Of a DNA stretch of 64,000 nucleotides, positions 1 through 9,159 are shown piece by piece. A program made the position numbers and the translations under genes. The notes beneath the pieces are model-generated. The model saw only the letters and a program-made list of their open reading frames with translations, did no database searches and was not told the DNA's origin. This DNA is from Corynebacterium aquatimens. Its GTDB lineage: Bacteria > Actinomycetota > Actinomycetes > Mycobacteriales > Mycobacteriaceae. The stretch lies in NCBI RefSeq assembly GCF_030408395.1, contig NZ_CP046980.1, positions 1,984,001 to 2,048,000 of the forward strand, in the 5' to 3' direction. How positions within the stretch are numbered: the first letter of the stretch is position 1; every line of letters starts with the position of its first letter.

Positions 1-444
1 AAGGAAGTGGTGAACACGACCCATCATCTCGGCGTCACGCTTGGCCAAGTAGTCGTTCACAGTCACGATGTGAACGCCCTTGCCACTTAGGCCGTTGAGG
101 TACGCGGGAAGCACCGCGGTCAGGGTCTTGCCCTCACCGGTCTTCATCTCCGCGACGTTTCCGAAGTGCAGGGCGGCGCCACCCATAACCTGCACCTTGA
201 AGTGCTTCTGCCCCAAGACGCGCCAGGACGCCTCGCGAGCGGTAGCGAAGGCGTCCAGCAGAATGTCGTCGAGGCTCTTGCCGTCAGCAAGAGCCTCTTT
301 GAACTCGGCGGTCTTGGCCTTGAGCTCCTCATCCGTCAGCTTCTCGTACTCTGACTCGAGCGCAATGACCTGGTCCGCGATCTTAGACAGACGCTTCACC
401 GTCCGGCCTTCGCCGGCGCGCAGCAGCTTGGACAAACCAAACAC
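1..444 (-). CDS. secA: SecA preprotein translocase ATPase, N-terminal part (runs off the window)
   Basis: This is the first ~148 codons of SecA, the motor ATPase that drives unfolded preproteins through SecYEG at the cytoplasmic membrane. The translation begins [14 protein letters not shown] and contains the nucleotide-binding Walker A region as EMKTGEGKT, preceded by the conserved QVMGGAALH block (HFKVQVMGG) and followed by [11 protein letters not shown]. The start is GTG at 444, read from the reverse strand, with AAAGGAAG about 8 nt upstream. hpf lies 89 bp upstream on the same strand. The gene is cut by the left edge, so its C-terminus is unseen. That it is the housekeeping SecA1 rather than an accessory SecA2 is inferred from the mtrAB-lpqB-hpf neighbourhood. 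Confidence 0.95.
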   Translation of the reverse strand, partial: MFGLSKLLRAGEGRTVKRLSKIADQVIALESEYEKLTDEELKAKTAEFKEALADGKSLDDILLDAFATAREASWRVLGQKHFKVQVMGGAALHFGNVAEMKTGEGKTLTAVLPAYLNGLSGKGVHIVTVNDYLAKRDAEMMGRVHHFL

Positions 445-533
445 GTGTCGTACTTCCTTTGTAAATAGCTGTTTATCTAAAGGGCTATTGTACGCACGAC
501 ACGCGTTAGGCCAATCTTCAGTCTCTAGTCCCT

Positions 534-1223
534 CTACTCTTTGGTCTCTTCAACACCCTCTTCAACGAGAGTGATCAGACCGTAGTCGTAGGCACGACGG
601 CGGTACACCACGGACGGGCGTCCGGTCTCAGAGTTGATGAAGAGGTAGAAGTCGTGCCCCACCAGCTCCATTTCGCTGAGAGCATCGTCCACGCTCATCG
701 GGGTAGCCGGGTGCTCCTTGGTACGCACGATGTGCCCAGGAGTCTGGTCCTCGACCTTATCCGCGTACGGGTCAACGTCGTAGTAGTTCTGTTGCGGCAC
801 GCGTGCCTCGTGTGCCTCCGCAACCAAGTCAGCGGCAATCTGGCCAGCGGACTTCGGTGCACGGTGGCCCGAGCGGGAAATCTCGCGGCGGACCTTCACC
901 TTGCGCAGGGAGCGCTCCATCTTGCCAATGGCGGATTCCAGAGCAGCGTAGAAGCTGTCCTCTTTCGCCTCAGCGCGGGCGAGGTGGCCCTTGCCGGTAG
1001 CGGTGATCTGGATACGGTTTGCGCGAGCCTCACGGCGTGGGTTCGGCTCGTGCTGCAGCTCAACGTGGAAGAACGTCAGGGTCGGATCGAGTTTTTCGAT
1101 CTTGGCCAGCTTGGTGTTCACACGCTCTTGGAAGTGTTCGGGCACCTCCACGTTGCGGCCCGTGATGGTCACCTGAGCCTCAGGGCTCAAGGTTGCTCGT
1201 GCATTGTCGTCGGCAGAAGTCAT
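534..1223 (-). CDS. hpf: Ribosome hibernation-promoting factor, long form
   Basis: About 229 residues. The N-terminal HPF/YfiA domain (roughly residues 15-110) starts [16 protein letters not shown] and shows the usual beta-alpha fold pattern. A linker follows, then the C-terminal dimerisation domain ending in [19 protein letters not shown], which defines the long form used by Actinobacteria to dimerise 70S ribosomes in stationary phase. The start chosen is the ATG at 1223 because GGGAGG sits 6 nt upstream; a longer frame to 1265 has no such support. The gene lies just upstream of secA, an order I recall from other corynebacteria. A promoter-like TATAAT lies upstream at 1289-1294. Confidence 0.93.
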   Translation of the reverse strand: MTSADDNARATLSPEAQVTITGRNVEVPEHFQERVNTKLAKIEKLDPTLTFFHVELQHEPNPRREARANRIQITATGKGHLARAEAKEDSFYAALESAIGKMERSLRKVKVRREISRSGHRAPKSAGQIAADLVAEAHEARVPQQNYYDVDPYADKVEDQTPGHIVRTKEHPATPMSVDDALSEMELVGHDFYLFINSETGRPSVVYRRRAYDYGLITLVEEGVEETKE

Positions 1224-1288
1224 CTGCATCCTCCCTACTAGTGAACCGTACTTTTTCACCAACATTTCTATTGGTGTGGTTCACCTAA

Positions 1289-1294
1289 ATTATA
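1289..1294 (-). promoter_or_regulatory. Candidate -10 element for hpf
   Basis: The reverse strand reads TATAAT here, with GACATC 17 nt further upstream as a weak -35. It lies about 66 bp upstream of the hpf start, in the gap between comF and hpf. This is seen in sequence only; no transcription start is known. Confidence 0.45.
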
Positions 1295-1347
1295 CCTAAT
1301 GTTAATTCTCCGATGTCGCGCGGCCTGCCTCTTTTAATTCACCTTCA

Positions 1348-1974
1348 TCACGCCGCGGAGAGCACAAGGCATGCCGCAACGTCTCCCCCATGAGCGAGCA
1401 GCGTAGCGACGGAAGATTCCAACGTAGCGCCGGTAGTTACTACGTCATCTACCACGATTAACGGTCCGGCAAGCGCCGCTTCAAAACCGGGCTCAAGCTC
1501 AAGATTTGTGGCGATGTTAGTGCGCCGCGCAGCAGCAGAGAGCTGGGCTTGATCGGCGGTGCCTTCACGAAGCGCCAACACCGGCACCGTCGGGTACCCG
1601 CTGTGGCGACACATCGCCGTGACGTGATCGCCGCCGCGAGCACGCGCAGAACTCGGTCTGGTCGGGGCCGGCACGAGCGTCGCACCGTAGGGGATCTCCC
1701 CGCGCGCTTCTTCATACTGCAACGCTGCGGATAGAACAGCACCTATATGGCGGCGCACCGCCATATTGTTGTGCTCCTTCATGGCCAAAATCACGGCCCG
1801 GTGTGGATCCGCGTACGGCCCCAGGGCGAACACAGGTACCAGCGGATTCACGGCTGGGGAAACGCGGTACGGAGGCGAGGCTAAGCCGCGCTTGCACCGC
1901 GAGCAGAGGTGATCGCCCGGGGCGCCGCAGCCCGCGCACCGCCGCGGAATGATCAGCTCCCCTAGCGAGTGCAC
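1348..1974 (-). CDS. ComF-family phosphoribosyltransferase-like protein
   Basis: 208 residues. The N-terminus has a four-cysteine zinc-ribbon pattern (CAGCG, then CSRC) after the leader MHSLGELIIPRR, and the C-terminal half carries the PRPP-binding loop VVDDVVTTGAT typical of type I phosphoribosyltransferases. Both parts in this order are the hallmark of the ComF family, associated with DNA uptake in competent bacteria but of unclear role in corynebacteria. It lies 8 bp downstream of lpqB on the same strand, so it is probably the last gene of a tmk-mtrA-mtrB-lpqB-comF transcription unit. The family call is firm and the function is not. Confidence 0.85.
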   Translation of the reverse strand: MHSLGELIIPRRCAGCGAPGDHLCSRCKRGLASPPYRVSPAVNPLVPVFALGPYADPHRAVILAMKEHNNMAVRRHIGAVLSAALQYEEARGEIPYGATLVPAPTRPSSARARGGDHVTAMCRHSGYPTVPVLALREGTADQAQLSAAARRTNIATNLELEPGFEAALAGPLIVVDDVVTTGATLESSVATLLAHGGDVAACLVLSAA

Positions 1975-1982
1975 GATGTGTC

Positions 1983-3713
1983 CTATCGGCGCGCGATGAT
2001 CGGCGCGGATCGCATCCCCTGCAAGCCAGGTACCTCTCGCCAGAAAGGTTGGTTCCTGTTCTTGGCGGGCAGCTCCAAAATCGAGCTTGAATCCGTTGCG
2101 TAGATAGTCGAGTCCGTAGATCCGACGGCCACCACGGGTGCCGTGATGTTGCCAATCGGCAGCGGCTCAGAGGAGAACCCGTCCTGTTCCACCCGAACCA
2201 CCGGCGCGATGACGTTGGACGTTCCCACGATGAGTGATCCGTCCGGTTGCCATTCCGCGCTCACAGCCCCACCAAGATCCGGGGCATATTCCGCAACGTT
2301 CACGATGGACCTGCCGCCGTCCTCATCGCGTTTGACCACACCCACAAAGAGTCGGCCACCGGCAATGAACACTGCACGCGCGCCGGTGCGGGACAAGCGC
2401 AGGACCGAAATGTTCTCCTCCACCCCGTTGGGAAGCACGAGGTCAACGTCGGAAACCGTGACATCATCCGTCGTCGCGGAGCGCACAGCACGCTTGATCC
2501 TGGAGCCATCAGCTACGGTCCACGCCACGCGGTGGTCAGTCTCAAACGTTGGCCGCGTCATTGACTTCGCCCGGAACACCTCGCGGTGGAAGGCCACGGT
2601 GTCGCCGTCCATACTGCCGAAGTAGAAGGCCTGCTCACCATCAGGCGAGTCCTTAAGCGCCGCTGCATACGCCCCGTCAGACGCAATATCGATGGACGCG
2701 ATGCGCCCCCCTTCACCAAGGGGAGCGGGCAATGGCGTGACTTCACCTTCTTTGATGCGAAAGACATTACCGTTGGACTGCGCGTACACAGCACGGCCAC
2801 CCGGTACCCGCCCGGATGGATCCAAGTCAGTGAAATCCCGAGTATTCAGCTCCGGACTCCCGCCCACGAGCGGTGTCCCGTCCGCGTAGATCGAGTATGG
2901 GCCAGCAATCCCCGCGATGGCCAGCGTCCAGACCAGCTGGGCCGCAAATCGCGCACGGGTCTGCTCGTCTGCATCCCCAAAACCAGTGAATTCGTAGCGG
3001 CCTTGGTTGTGTCCGACAAACGCCACGCTTTCGGGGGTTTCCACGCTCAACGCCGGCAGCAGCTGCTCCGCTGGCCCTTCCACCAGCATCCTGGCGAGTT
3101 CTGAATCCACGGCCTTATGGCGTGAGTACACCCAGCGTTTGTCCGTCACCAGGCTCTGACCTGGCGCATCAAAGAAGTACAGGTTGATGTGTTGGTAGTT
3201 TTTGCTCAGCTCAGTGCGTTCCAGCACCAGATCATTCGGCAAATTGGAAATGCGCCATTGTCCATTCACCTGCTCCACGCTGAGCTCACCCTCAAACTGC
3301 CCGGTGTTGGGCACAAACGCGCCACCCGGCCACAGCTCCCCAACGATGTTGGCCGTCACGAGGAACGTGTTGGGCTTCGCCGACCCCTCGTCGCCAAGCG
3401 CCGTTTTGATGTCTAGGCCTTCCACGATCAATTTCTTGTCCCCGGGATTCCACGCTTCACTAGCGCGGGGGGTGAGAAAGTTGCGGGCCACTTCAAAATC
3501 GCTCGTCGGGTGCGCGCACGCAGCAAAGAAATCCCGCACGATGAGGTCAGGTTGCTGCCCGTCTTCCGGAACAATCACCGGAGCATCAGGCTTGGTGGGC
3601 TCAAAGGAACGAATCGCGTGTGGCTCGGTGTTCGACGGCAGCGTCGTGCACCCCGTCAAGGTTGCTACGCACAGCAAGCTCAGCATGCTTATCGACGATC
3701 GGAGGTTACGCAT
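1983..3713 (-). CDS. lpqB: Lipoprotein LpqB, MtrAB partner
   Basis: About 576 residues from the ATG at 3713. That start follows a strong GGGGGGAGAGG purine tract and begins with a lipoprotein signal peptide (basic MRNLRSS, hydrophobic core, lipobox LTGC). The mature part has a GerMN-like region in the first half (residues near 200-330) and a beta-propeller-like C-terminal half, as in actinobacterial LpqB. In mycobacteria and corynebacteria LpqB acts outside the membrane as an accessory to the MtrB sensor kinase in cell-wall and division control. The start overlaps the end of mtrB by 8 bp, indicating translational coupling. The longer frame to 3830 would put the signal peptide internally, so it is rejected. 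Confidence 0.93.
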   Translation of the reverse strand: MRNLRSSISMLSLLCVATLTGCTTLPSNTEPHAIRSFEPTKPDAPVIVPEDGQQPDLIVRDFFAACAHPTSDFEVARNFLTPRASEAWNPGDKKLIVEGLDIKTALGDEGSAKPNTFLVTANIVGELWPGGAFVPNTGQFEGELSVEQVNGQWRISNLPNDLVLERTELSKNYQHINLYFFDAPGQSLVTDKRWVYSRHKAVDSELARMLVEGPAEQLLPALSVETPESVAFVGHNQGRYEFTGFGDADEQTRARFAAQLVWTLAIAGIAGPYSIYADGTPLVGGSPELNTRDFTDLDPSGRVPGGRAVYAQSNGNVFRIKEGEVTPLPAPLGEGGRIASIDIASDGAYAAALKDSPDGEQAFYFGSMDGDTVAFHREVFRAKSMTRPTFETDHRVAWTVADGSRIKRAVRSATTDDVTVSDVDLVLPNGVEENISVLRLSRTGARAVFIAGGRLFVGVVKRDEDGGRSIVNVAEYAPDLGGAVSAEWQPDGSLIVGTSNVIAPVVRVEQDGFSSEPLPIGNITAPVVAVGSTDSTIYATDSSSILELPAKNRNQPFWREVPGLQGMRSAPIIARR

Positions 3714-5265
3714 GTACCTCTCCCCCCTTCGGAAGAGTGAGCTCAACCGGGGCATCCTTAAAGCCTGCCTCGGGGTCGCGCGGCAGCACCAGACGGAACT
3801 GCGAGCCAACCCCTGGTTTACCGATGGCATCCAAAATTCCGTTGTGGAGCTGCGCGTCCTCGCGGGAGATGGCCAGCCCCAAGCCGGTGCCGCCCGAGTG
3901 ACGCTTGCGGGAAGAATCCGCGCGCCAGAACCGGTTAAACACCAGCTCCTCTTGGCCCGGCTTCAATCCCACGCCGGCGTCCGTGACGGTCACCGCTACG
4001 GCTTCATCGTTGTAGTGAACGGCAACCTTGACCGGGTTTCCTTCGGAGTGGTCAATCGCGTTCGCAATCAGGTTGCGCACCACGCGTTCAATGCGTCGCG
4101 GGTCCCCCACCATTTCAATCGGGTGCGGGGGAATGGAAAATTCCACCGGAACGCCAACGTTCTCAGCGAGCACCTTGGTCTGGTTCCATGCGGAATCAAT
4201 CGGGGTGTGAAGGTCCATCGCGGTTGCGGAAAGCTCCGCCACTCCGGCGTCGTGACGCGAGATCTCCAGCAGGTCAGCAAGCAAGGCCTCGAAGCGATCG
4301 AGCTCGCGGATCATCAGCTCAGACGCACGTTTGGTGTGCGGCTCCAAGTTGTCGGCGTCCATGGCAATCATGTCGGCCGCCATGCGCACCGTGGTCAGCG
4401 GGGTACGCAGCTCATGCGACACATCGGAAGTGAACTGTCGCTGCAGATCGCCGTACTCTTCGAGCTGGTTGATCTGGCTTGAAAGTTTGTCGGCCATGTT
4501 GTTGAACGACAGCGCCAGAAGCGCCATCTCATCCTCCCCCTCGACTGCCATTCGCTCACGCAAGTGGCCACTGGCCAACCTTCCGGCGATTCTGGATGCT
4601 GAACGCAACGGGACCACCAGCTGTTGCGACGCCAGCCACGCGATACCCACCAGCAGGACAACAACGGCGATTGCCGCTGAGACCAAAATGCCGCGCATCA
4701 ACGCCAGCGTGCTCGACTCTGAATCCATGCTGACCGTGAGGTACACCTGCAATCCAGCGATTTCAGATGTAGTGGGAGTACCGATGATCAGCGCGTTGTA
4801 GGGCCGACCGCTTTCCGGGGTGATCGTGCTGAACTGATAGGAAATCTGGCCTTGTTCCACAAACTCCACGAGGCGCGGCGGGATCGTGTAGCCCTCCGGC
4901 GAGACCACCAGCGTCCCGTCCTCTTGCGGGGCAACCAGCACCGGATCATAAACACTCGACACCTCCCCAGCCTGGGAGCGCTGAGTCAAGGAAGAACGCG
5001 CCGCATTCAACCTGGTTTGCAACGTGGACGAAGAGTTCGACAGGCTGATTTGCTGCTCGACCGTTTGTCGTGCCCTGACCAGATCTTCTTCAGCCGTACG
5101 CAGTTTTGCCTCGACCAACCTCTGGGTAAAGACGGAGGCGAGCGCCAACCCGAGGACAAGCATGACTACCGACGAGACGATGAGCACCATGCTCACGAAC
5201 CGGACTTGGATTGATGTTCGCCATCTTTCCACCATCCGGTCTCGAACGACCCTGACGCGGCTCAC
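3706..5265 (-). CDS. mtrB: Sensor histidine kinase MtrB
   Basis: 519 residues. A transmembrane segment near residues 25-50 is followed by an extracytoplasmic region and a second membrane span near 190-215, then a HAMP domain. The HisKA dimerisation box is DVSHELRTPLTTV, and the HATPase domain has the N-box NLIANAIDHS and the G-box GGTGLGLAIS. This is the classic EnvZ-like layout of MtrB, which phosphorylates MtrA to control cell-wall peptidases, division and osmoprotection in Actinobacteria. It sits 24 bp downstream of mtrA and overlaps lpqB, forming the canonical mtrA-mtrB-lpqB operon. The first residues MSRVRVVRDRMVERW leave an alternative internal start open. Confidence 0.97.
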   Translation of the reverse strand: MSRVRVVRDRMVERWRTSIQVRFVSMVLIVSSVVMLVLGLALASVFTQRLVEAKLRTAEEDLVRARQTVEQQISLSNSSSTLQTRLNAARSSLTQRSQAGEVSSVYDPVLVAPQEDGTLVVSPEGYTIPPRLVEFVEQGQISYQFSTITPESGRPYNALIIGTPTTSEIAGLQVYLTVSMDSESSTLALMRGILVSAAIAVVVLLVGIAWLASQQLVVPLRSASRIAGRLASGHLRERMAVEGEDEMALLALSFNNMADKLSSQINQLEEYGDLQRQFTSDVSHELRTPLTTVRMAADMIAMDADNLEPHTKRASELMIRELDRFEALLADLLEISRHDAGVAELSATAMDLHTPIDSAWNQTKVLAENVGVPVEFSIPPHPIEMVGDPRRIERVVRNLIANAIDHSEGNPVKVAVHYNDEAVAVTVTDAGVGLKPGQEELVFNRFWRADSSRKRHSGGTGLGLAISREDAQLHNGILDAIGKPGVGSQFRLVLPRDPEAGFKDAPVELTLPKGGEVHA

Positions 5266-5289
5266 TGCCGTTTCTCCCTACAGTGCGTG

Positions 5290-5973
5290 CTACGCGCCGG
5301 TGCGACCGGTTTTATATCCCACTCCACGAACCGTGAGGATGATCTCCGGGTTTTCCGGGTCGCGCTCCACCTTGGAGCGCAAACGCTGGACGTGAACATT
5401 GACCAAGCGGGTATCGGACGCGTTGCGGTACCCCCACACCGACTCGAGAAGCTCCTCGCGCGTGTGCACTTGATTGGGTTTGCGCGCCAACTCCACGAGC
5501 AGGTCAAACTCCAACGGTGTCAGCCCGATTTCCTCATCCCCCCGGGTCACGATGTGCTGCGGCACATCGACGGTGAGGTCGCCGATCTCTAAAACCTCGC
5601 CCGGTTCTTCGTTCACGCGACGCAAACGCGCACGGATGCGGGCCACGAGCTCCTTGGGCTTAAACGGCTTCGTGATGTAGTCATCCGCGCCCGATTCCAG
5701 TCCCAGCACCACGTCCACTGTGTCCGTCTTTGCGGTGAGCATAACGATGGGAACGTTGGATTCCTTGCGGATCTCCTTGCAGATATCCACGCCGTTCATG
5801 CCCGGCAGCATCAGGTCCAGCAAGATCAAATCCGGGTTGTAGGAGCGAAATGCTGGCACTGCCTCAGCACCGTCTGTCACCGGTTTCGCTTCAAAACCCT
5901 CGGTGTCAAGCACCAGCGTGAGCATCTCACTGATCGCGGGGTCATCATCGACCACGAGGATTTTCGGCGTCAT
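5290..5973 (-). CDS. mtrA: Response regulator MtrA (OmpR family)
   Basis: 227 residues. The receiver domain begins MTPKILVVDDDP, with the phospho-acceptor Asp53 in LILLDLMLPGMNG, and the conserved TAKTD and KPFKPKEL segments follow. The C-terminal winged-helix DNA-binding domain (from about residue 130) contains LTPLEFDLLVELA and the terminal VRGVGYK motif. MtrA is the essential or near-essential actinobacterial regulator of cell-wall hydrolase and osmotic genes. The ATG overlaps the tmk stop by 4 bp, so the genes are probably co-transcribed. A GTTAC direct repeat resembling an MtrA box lies at 8544-8559 in this window. Confidence 0.97.
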   Translation of the reverse strand: MTPKILVVDDDPAISEMLTLVLDTEGFEAKPVTDGAEAVPAFRSYNPDLILLDLMLPGMNGVDICKEIRKESNVPIVMLTAKTDTVDVVLGLESGADDYITKPFKPKELVARIRARLRRVNEEPGEVLEIGDLTVDVPQHIVTRGDEEIGLTPLEFDLLVELARKPNQVHTREELLESVWGYRNASDTRLVNVHVQRLRSKVERDPENPEIILTVRGVGYKTGRTGA

Positions 5974-6605
5974 GGGTGTCCTTTCGACGTCATTTTGAGA
6001 ACAAATTCAATAATAGGCTGCGCATCCATCGTGGTAATCCACCGGCCCGCCCATAAATCGCGCGCGAGATCGCGGTATGCCGCAAAGGTCGCATCCTGGA
6101 GCGCCGCGTCCCGCTCATAGCGGTCACGGGTGCGCGAGGCGTCGTTTTCTTCGCGGCGCTGAGCGCGATCCCGGGCAATCGCCGGCGACGTATCAACCAG
6201 CACCTGCGCATCAGGTAGCGGCACACCAAACCGGCCAAATTCCAGGTCATACACCCACTGCCGATCAGATGCATTACCCGTCCGCGCGGAGGTGTACGCC
6301 GCATTCGACGCAACGTATCGGTCCAGGATCAAGACCCGATCCCCACTGCCGCTGTACGCTTCAAGCTCTGCTTTAGCGCCGTACCTATCCAGGGCGAACA
6401 GCGTTGCCATCGCGTGGGCAGAATCGGTTAGATCCCCCATCTTCCCGTGCAAGGCATCAGCGGCCAACTGCGCGTGGATTGAATCCGCGTAGCGGGGAAA
6501 CGCCAGCCTGTCCGCCTGCAGCCCCGCCGCTTCCAGCCCGTGGATGAGCGTCCCCGTCAGGGTGTTCTTGCCCGCTCCGTCGATTCCCTCTATCGCGATG
6601 ATCAT
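5970..6605 (-). CDS. tmk: Thymidylate kinase
   Basis: 211 residues. The protein begins MIIAIEGIDGAGKNT, the P-loop of dTMP kinase, and continues with the DR motif in ILDRYVASN. It phosphorylates dTMP to dTDP for DNA synthesis in the cytoplasm. Length and motif order fit the family. A minor oddity is Asn in the P-loop where many homologues have Ser or Thr (GKN-T), a variant I recall from corynebacterial relatives but cannot verify here. It is 5 bp downstream of ahcY and overlaps mtrA, so it joins the metabolic gene to the regulatory operon. Confidence 0.94.
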   Translation of the reverse strand: MIIAIEGIDGAGKNTLTGTLIHGLEAAGLQADRLAFPRYADSIHAQLAADALHGKMGDLTDSAHAMATLFALDRYGAKAELEAYSGSGDRVLILDRYVASNAAYTSARTGNASDRQWVYDLEFGRFGVPLPDAQVLVDTSPAIARDRAQRREENDASRTRDRYERDAALQDATFAAYRDLARDLWAGRWITTMDAQPIIEFVLKMTSKGHP

Positions 6606-6610
6606 GCTTT

Positions 6611-8062
6611 TTAGTAGCGGTAGTGCTCTGGCTTGAAGGGGCCTGCAACATCAACACCGATGTATTCAGCCTGCTCCTTGCTGAGCTCGGTGAGCGTGCC
6701 ACCAAGGCCTTCGACGTGGATGCGCGCCACCTTCTCATCGAGGATCTTTGGCAAGCGGTACACCTGATTGTCGTACTGCGCACCGTTTGTGTAGAGCTCG
6801 ATCTGCGCGATGGTCTGATCTGCGAACGAATTCGACATGACGAACGACGGGTGTCCAGTCGCGTTACCCAAGTTCAGCAAACGCCCCTCGGACAGAACGA
6901 TGATCGAGTTCCCGCTCGGCAGGGTGAACAGATCCACCTGTGGCTTGATGTTGGTGCGCTCAACGTCAGCGCGGTGCAGCAGCGACGCCATGTCGATCTC
7001 ATTGTCGAAGTGGCCGATGTTTCCTAGGACCGCGTGATCCTTCATCTTCATCATGTCGTCGAAGGTGATGATGCCCAAGTTGCCCGTAGCGGTGATGATG
7101 ATGTCCGCCTCGGCGATCGCTTCGTCGACGGTCACCACCTTGTAGCCGTCCATCAGGGCCTGCAAGGCGTTGATCGGGTCGATTTCCGTAACGGACACAA
7201 TCGCGCCCTGGCCGTCAAGAGCTTCCGCAACGCCCTTGCCCACGTCACCGTATCCGCAGACAAGCGCCTTCTTGCCCGCAATCAACATGTCCGTACCGCG
7301 GTTGAGACCGTCGATCACGCTGTGGCGGGTGCCGTAGCGGTTATCAAACTTGGACTTGGTCACCGCGTCATTGACGTTCATCGCCGGGAACGGCAAGGTG
7401 CCTTCCTTGGCAAAGTGGTACAGCCTGTGAACACCGGTCGTTGTTTCTTCCGTGACGCCACGCACGCTTTCCGCGGTTCGCGTCCACTTCTCCGGCTTTG
7501 CCGCAAGAACACCACGCAGCATTTCGTAGAACGCGACCTGCTCGTCAGACAACTCATCGGAGTCGTCTGTTGCTGGGACAGCGCCAGCGCGTTCAAATTC
7601 CATGCCCTTGATGACCGCCATCGTCGCATCCCCGCCGTCATCAAGAATCATGTTCGGAAAAACAGCGTCCCCGTTGGCATCAGTGCCCCACTCAAAGATC
7701 TGGTTCATGCACCACCAGTACTCCTCGAGCGTTTCACCTTTCCATGCGAACACCGGAACGCCCTGCGGATTGTCCTCGTCGCCAGCGGGGCCCACGACCA
7801 CGGCTGCGGCAGCCGCATCTTCAGTGGAGAAGATGTTGCAGGAGGCCCACCTGACCTCCGCACCCAGAGCGACCAAGGTTTCGATCAAAACCGCGGTCTG
7901 GGTGGTCATGTGAATCGCGCCCGAAATACGCGCCCCCGCCAAAGGCTGCTCCTCAGCGTATTCCTCACGCAGGTGCATGAGCCCCGGCATCTCGTGTTCC
8001 GCAAGCTCAATCTGCTTACGTCCAGCAGCGTGGAGTGATAGGTCGGCGACCTTGAAATCCAT
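6611..8062 (-). CDS. ahcY: S-adenosylhomocysteinase
   Basis: 483 residues from the ATG at 8062, which has AAAGGAGAAT just upstream; an ORF reaching 8146 has no ribosome site. The enzyme hydrolyses S-adenosylhomocysteine to adenosine and homocysteine, clearing the by-product of methyl transfer. Visible family marks are [17 protein letters not shown], the NAD-binding loop [15 protein letters not shown] and the C-terminal [10 protein letters not shown], which is diagnostic of the family. It carries the ~40-residue insertion usual in actinobacterial and plant enzymes. No riboswitch-like leader fits in the 28-bp gap to the upstream gene, so transcription probably starts farther upstream. Confidence 0.97.
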   Translation of the reverse strand: MDFKVADLSLHAAGRKQIELAEHEMPGLMHLREEYAEEQPLAGARISGAIHMTTQTAVLIETLVALGAEVRWASCNIFSTEDAAAAAVVVGPAGDEDNPQGVPVFAWKGETLEEYWWCMNQIFEWGTDANGDAVFPNMILDDGGDATMAVIKGMEFERAGAVPATDDSDELSDEQVAFYEMLRGVLAAKPEKWTRTAESVRGVTEETTTGVHRLYHFAKEGTLPFPAMNVNDAVTKSKFDNRYGTRHSVIDGLNRGTDMLIAGKKALVCGYGDVGKGVAEALDGQGAIVSVTEIDPINALQALMDGYKVVTVDEAIAEADIIITATGNLGIITFDDMMKMKDHAVLGNIGHFDNEIDMASLLHRADVERTNIKPQVDLFTLPSGNSIIVLSEGRLLNLGNATGHPSFVMSNSFADQTIAQIELYTNGAQYDNQVYRLPKILDEKVARIHVEGLGGTLTELSKEQAEYIGVDVAGPFKPEHYRY

Positions 8063-8090
8063 GTGGAGATTCTCCTTTAAACGAGGGCCC

Positions 8091-8453
8091 TTAAACAAGG
8101 GCTTCGAGGAACTGGTCCACATCCGACTCAGTCTCCTCGGTGTCAATAGCTTCCAAAACCTTAACTGCAGCTTCTGTCAGCTTGTCATCCAGCTCCACTC
8201 CCGCTGAACGAATGAAGGGGTAGGTAGCGATGATGTCGCTCGCGGAAAATGGCGCACCCTCCCAAATCGCCACGATCGTTGCCGCTGCCCTGCCATTGAG
8301 AATTTCTTCCTCGCTCGCGGAATCAGGATCCGCAGCAAGCAGACACGCATCTTGGATCGCTTCCACGAGATCTTCCGAATCCAGCTCAGCTAGATCATCA
8401 AGAAAATCAACGTTACCTTCATCGCCAAGGATCTCACTGTCCCACATGCTCAT
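8091..8453 (-). CDS. DUF4259-like hypothetical protein
   Basis: About 120 acidic residues starting [21 protein letters not shown]. The opening W-D...DFLDDL pattern and the overall helical, acidic character match DUF4259 proteins as I remember them; the function is unknown. The start is ambiguous between ATG 8453 and ATG 8447, since AAGGGG lies 3 nt from the first and 9 nt from the second. It precedes ahcY by 28 bp on the same strand and may share its transcript. It is divergent from the gene at 8590, across a segment holding a GTTAC repeat. Confidence 0.65.
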   Translation of the reverse strand: MSMWDSEILGDEGNVDFLDDLAELDSEDLVEAIQDACLLAADPDSASEEEILNGRAAATIVAIWEGAPFSASDIIATYPFIRSAGVELDDKLTEAAVKVLEAIDTEETESDVDQFLEALV

Positions 8454-8543
8454 GATCCCCTTAATAGTGATTTGAACCTGGCTTGGCAACAAGCTCACAC
8501 CGAAAAACATGCCATAGCGAGTTTTTTCGTTTTTTGATAGTTT

Positions 8544-8559
8544 GTTACCAAGTTGTTAC
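8544..8559. promoter_or_regulatory. Candidate MtrA-type GTAAC direct repeat
   Basis: GTTACCAAGTTGTTAC contains two GTTAC units 11 bp apart; on the reverse strand it is a GTAAC-GTAAC direct repeat, the form described for MtrA boxes in mycobacteria and corynebacteria. It lies between the divergent genes starting at 8453 and 8590, 30 bp upstream of the latter. The repeat is seen; binding by the MtrA encoded nearby is inferred. Confidence 0.4.
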
Positions 8560-8589
8560 TGATAGGTTCTCGGCGGAAAGGAGGCCGGC

Positions 8590-9159
8590 ATGGATACCAG
8601 CAATCGAAAGGTCGCCGTATTCATGGCGCTTGGCATCCTCCTTGCTGGCCTGATCGGCATGGTCGTGTGGAAATCAACGTCCGTGCAGGCGGGTTCCCAG
8701 GACAATGCAGGGTTTACGGGCAACGTTGCAGACGCGGACACTACTGAGACATCATCGCTAGCTTCCGCTTCGCAAGCGTCAACCCCACCTAGCACGCAGG
8801 CAGCGACGTCATCCAATGAGAGCATGAGCGGGCCCAAGCCCGCTCAACCCGCCCTCAATCCTGGCGCTGCGGTCGGCTCCGATCCGCTCGCTCCTCCTGG
8901 AGCTGTTGTTAACCCGCCGGCACCGGTAGCCCCGCAGCAGCACTACCGCCCGAATAACGTGCTGCCGGAGCAGCCATCGACTTCGCCTGCTCCGCAGACC
9001 CCGAAGCAGGACGAAAACACCCAACCCAACACGCAGCCGGAATTAACCCAGCAGCCGTCCGCTCCGGAGGAGAGCGTTCAGCAGAACACGCCAGCTGACG
9101 CTACCCCTACGGTTGACTCAGGAGACCAACCGCGGCAGTCAGAACCGATTAGGCCTTAA
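8590..9159 (+). CDS. Membrane-anchored Pro/Gln/Ser-rich protein
   Basis: 189 residues with an excellent GAAAGGAGG ribosome site. The N-terminus (MDTSNRKVAVF) leads into one hydrophobic span near residues 9-27, followed by a long low-complexity extracellular tail rich in Pro, Gln, Ser, Thr and Ala (for example PAPQTPKQDENTQPNTQ). I recognise no domain. A single-pass anchor with a disordered, wall-crossing tail is the most that can be said. Its stop overlaps the manA stop by 4 bp tail to tail. The upstream GTAAC repeat suggests possible control by MtrA, in keeping with an envelope role. Confidence 0.7.
   Translation: MDTSNRKVAVFMALGILLAGLIGMVVWKSTSVQAGSQDNAGFTGNVADADTTETSSLASASQASTPPSTQAATSSNESMSGPKPAQPALNPGAAVGSDPLAPPGAVVNPPAPVAPQQHYRPNNVLPEQPSTSPAPQTPKQDENTQPNTQPELTQQPSAPEESVQQNTPADATPTVDSGDQPRQSEPIRP

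Noticed and set aside
3202..4482. 426-codon plus-strand frame across lpqB and mtrB
   Set aside because: It spans two genes on the opposite strand with strong motifs and is a composition shadow.
8063..8090. SAH or SAM riboswitch before ahcY
   Set aside because: The gap is 28 bp, too short for any known class, and the preceding gene is on the same strand.
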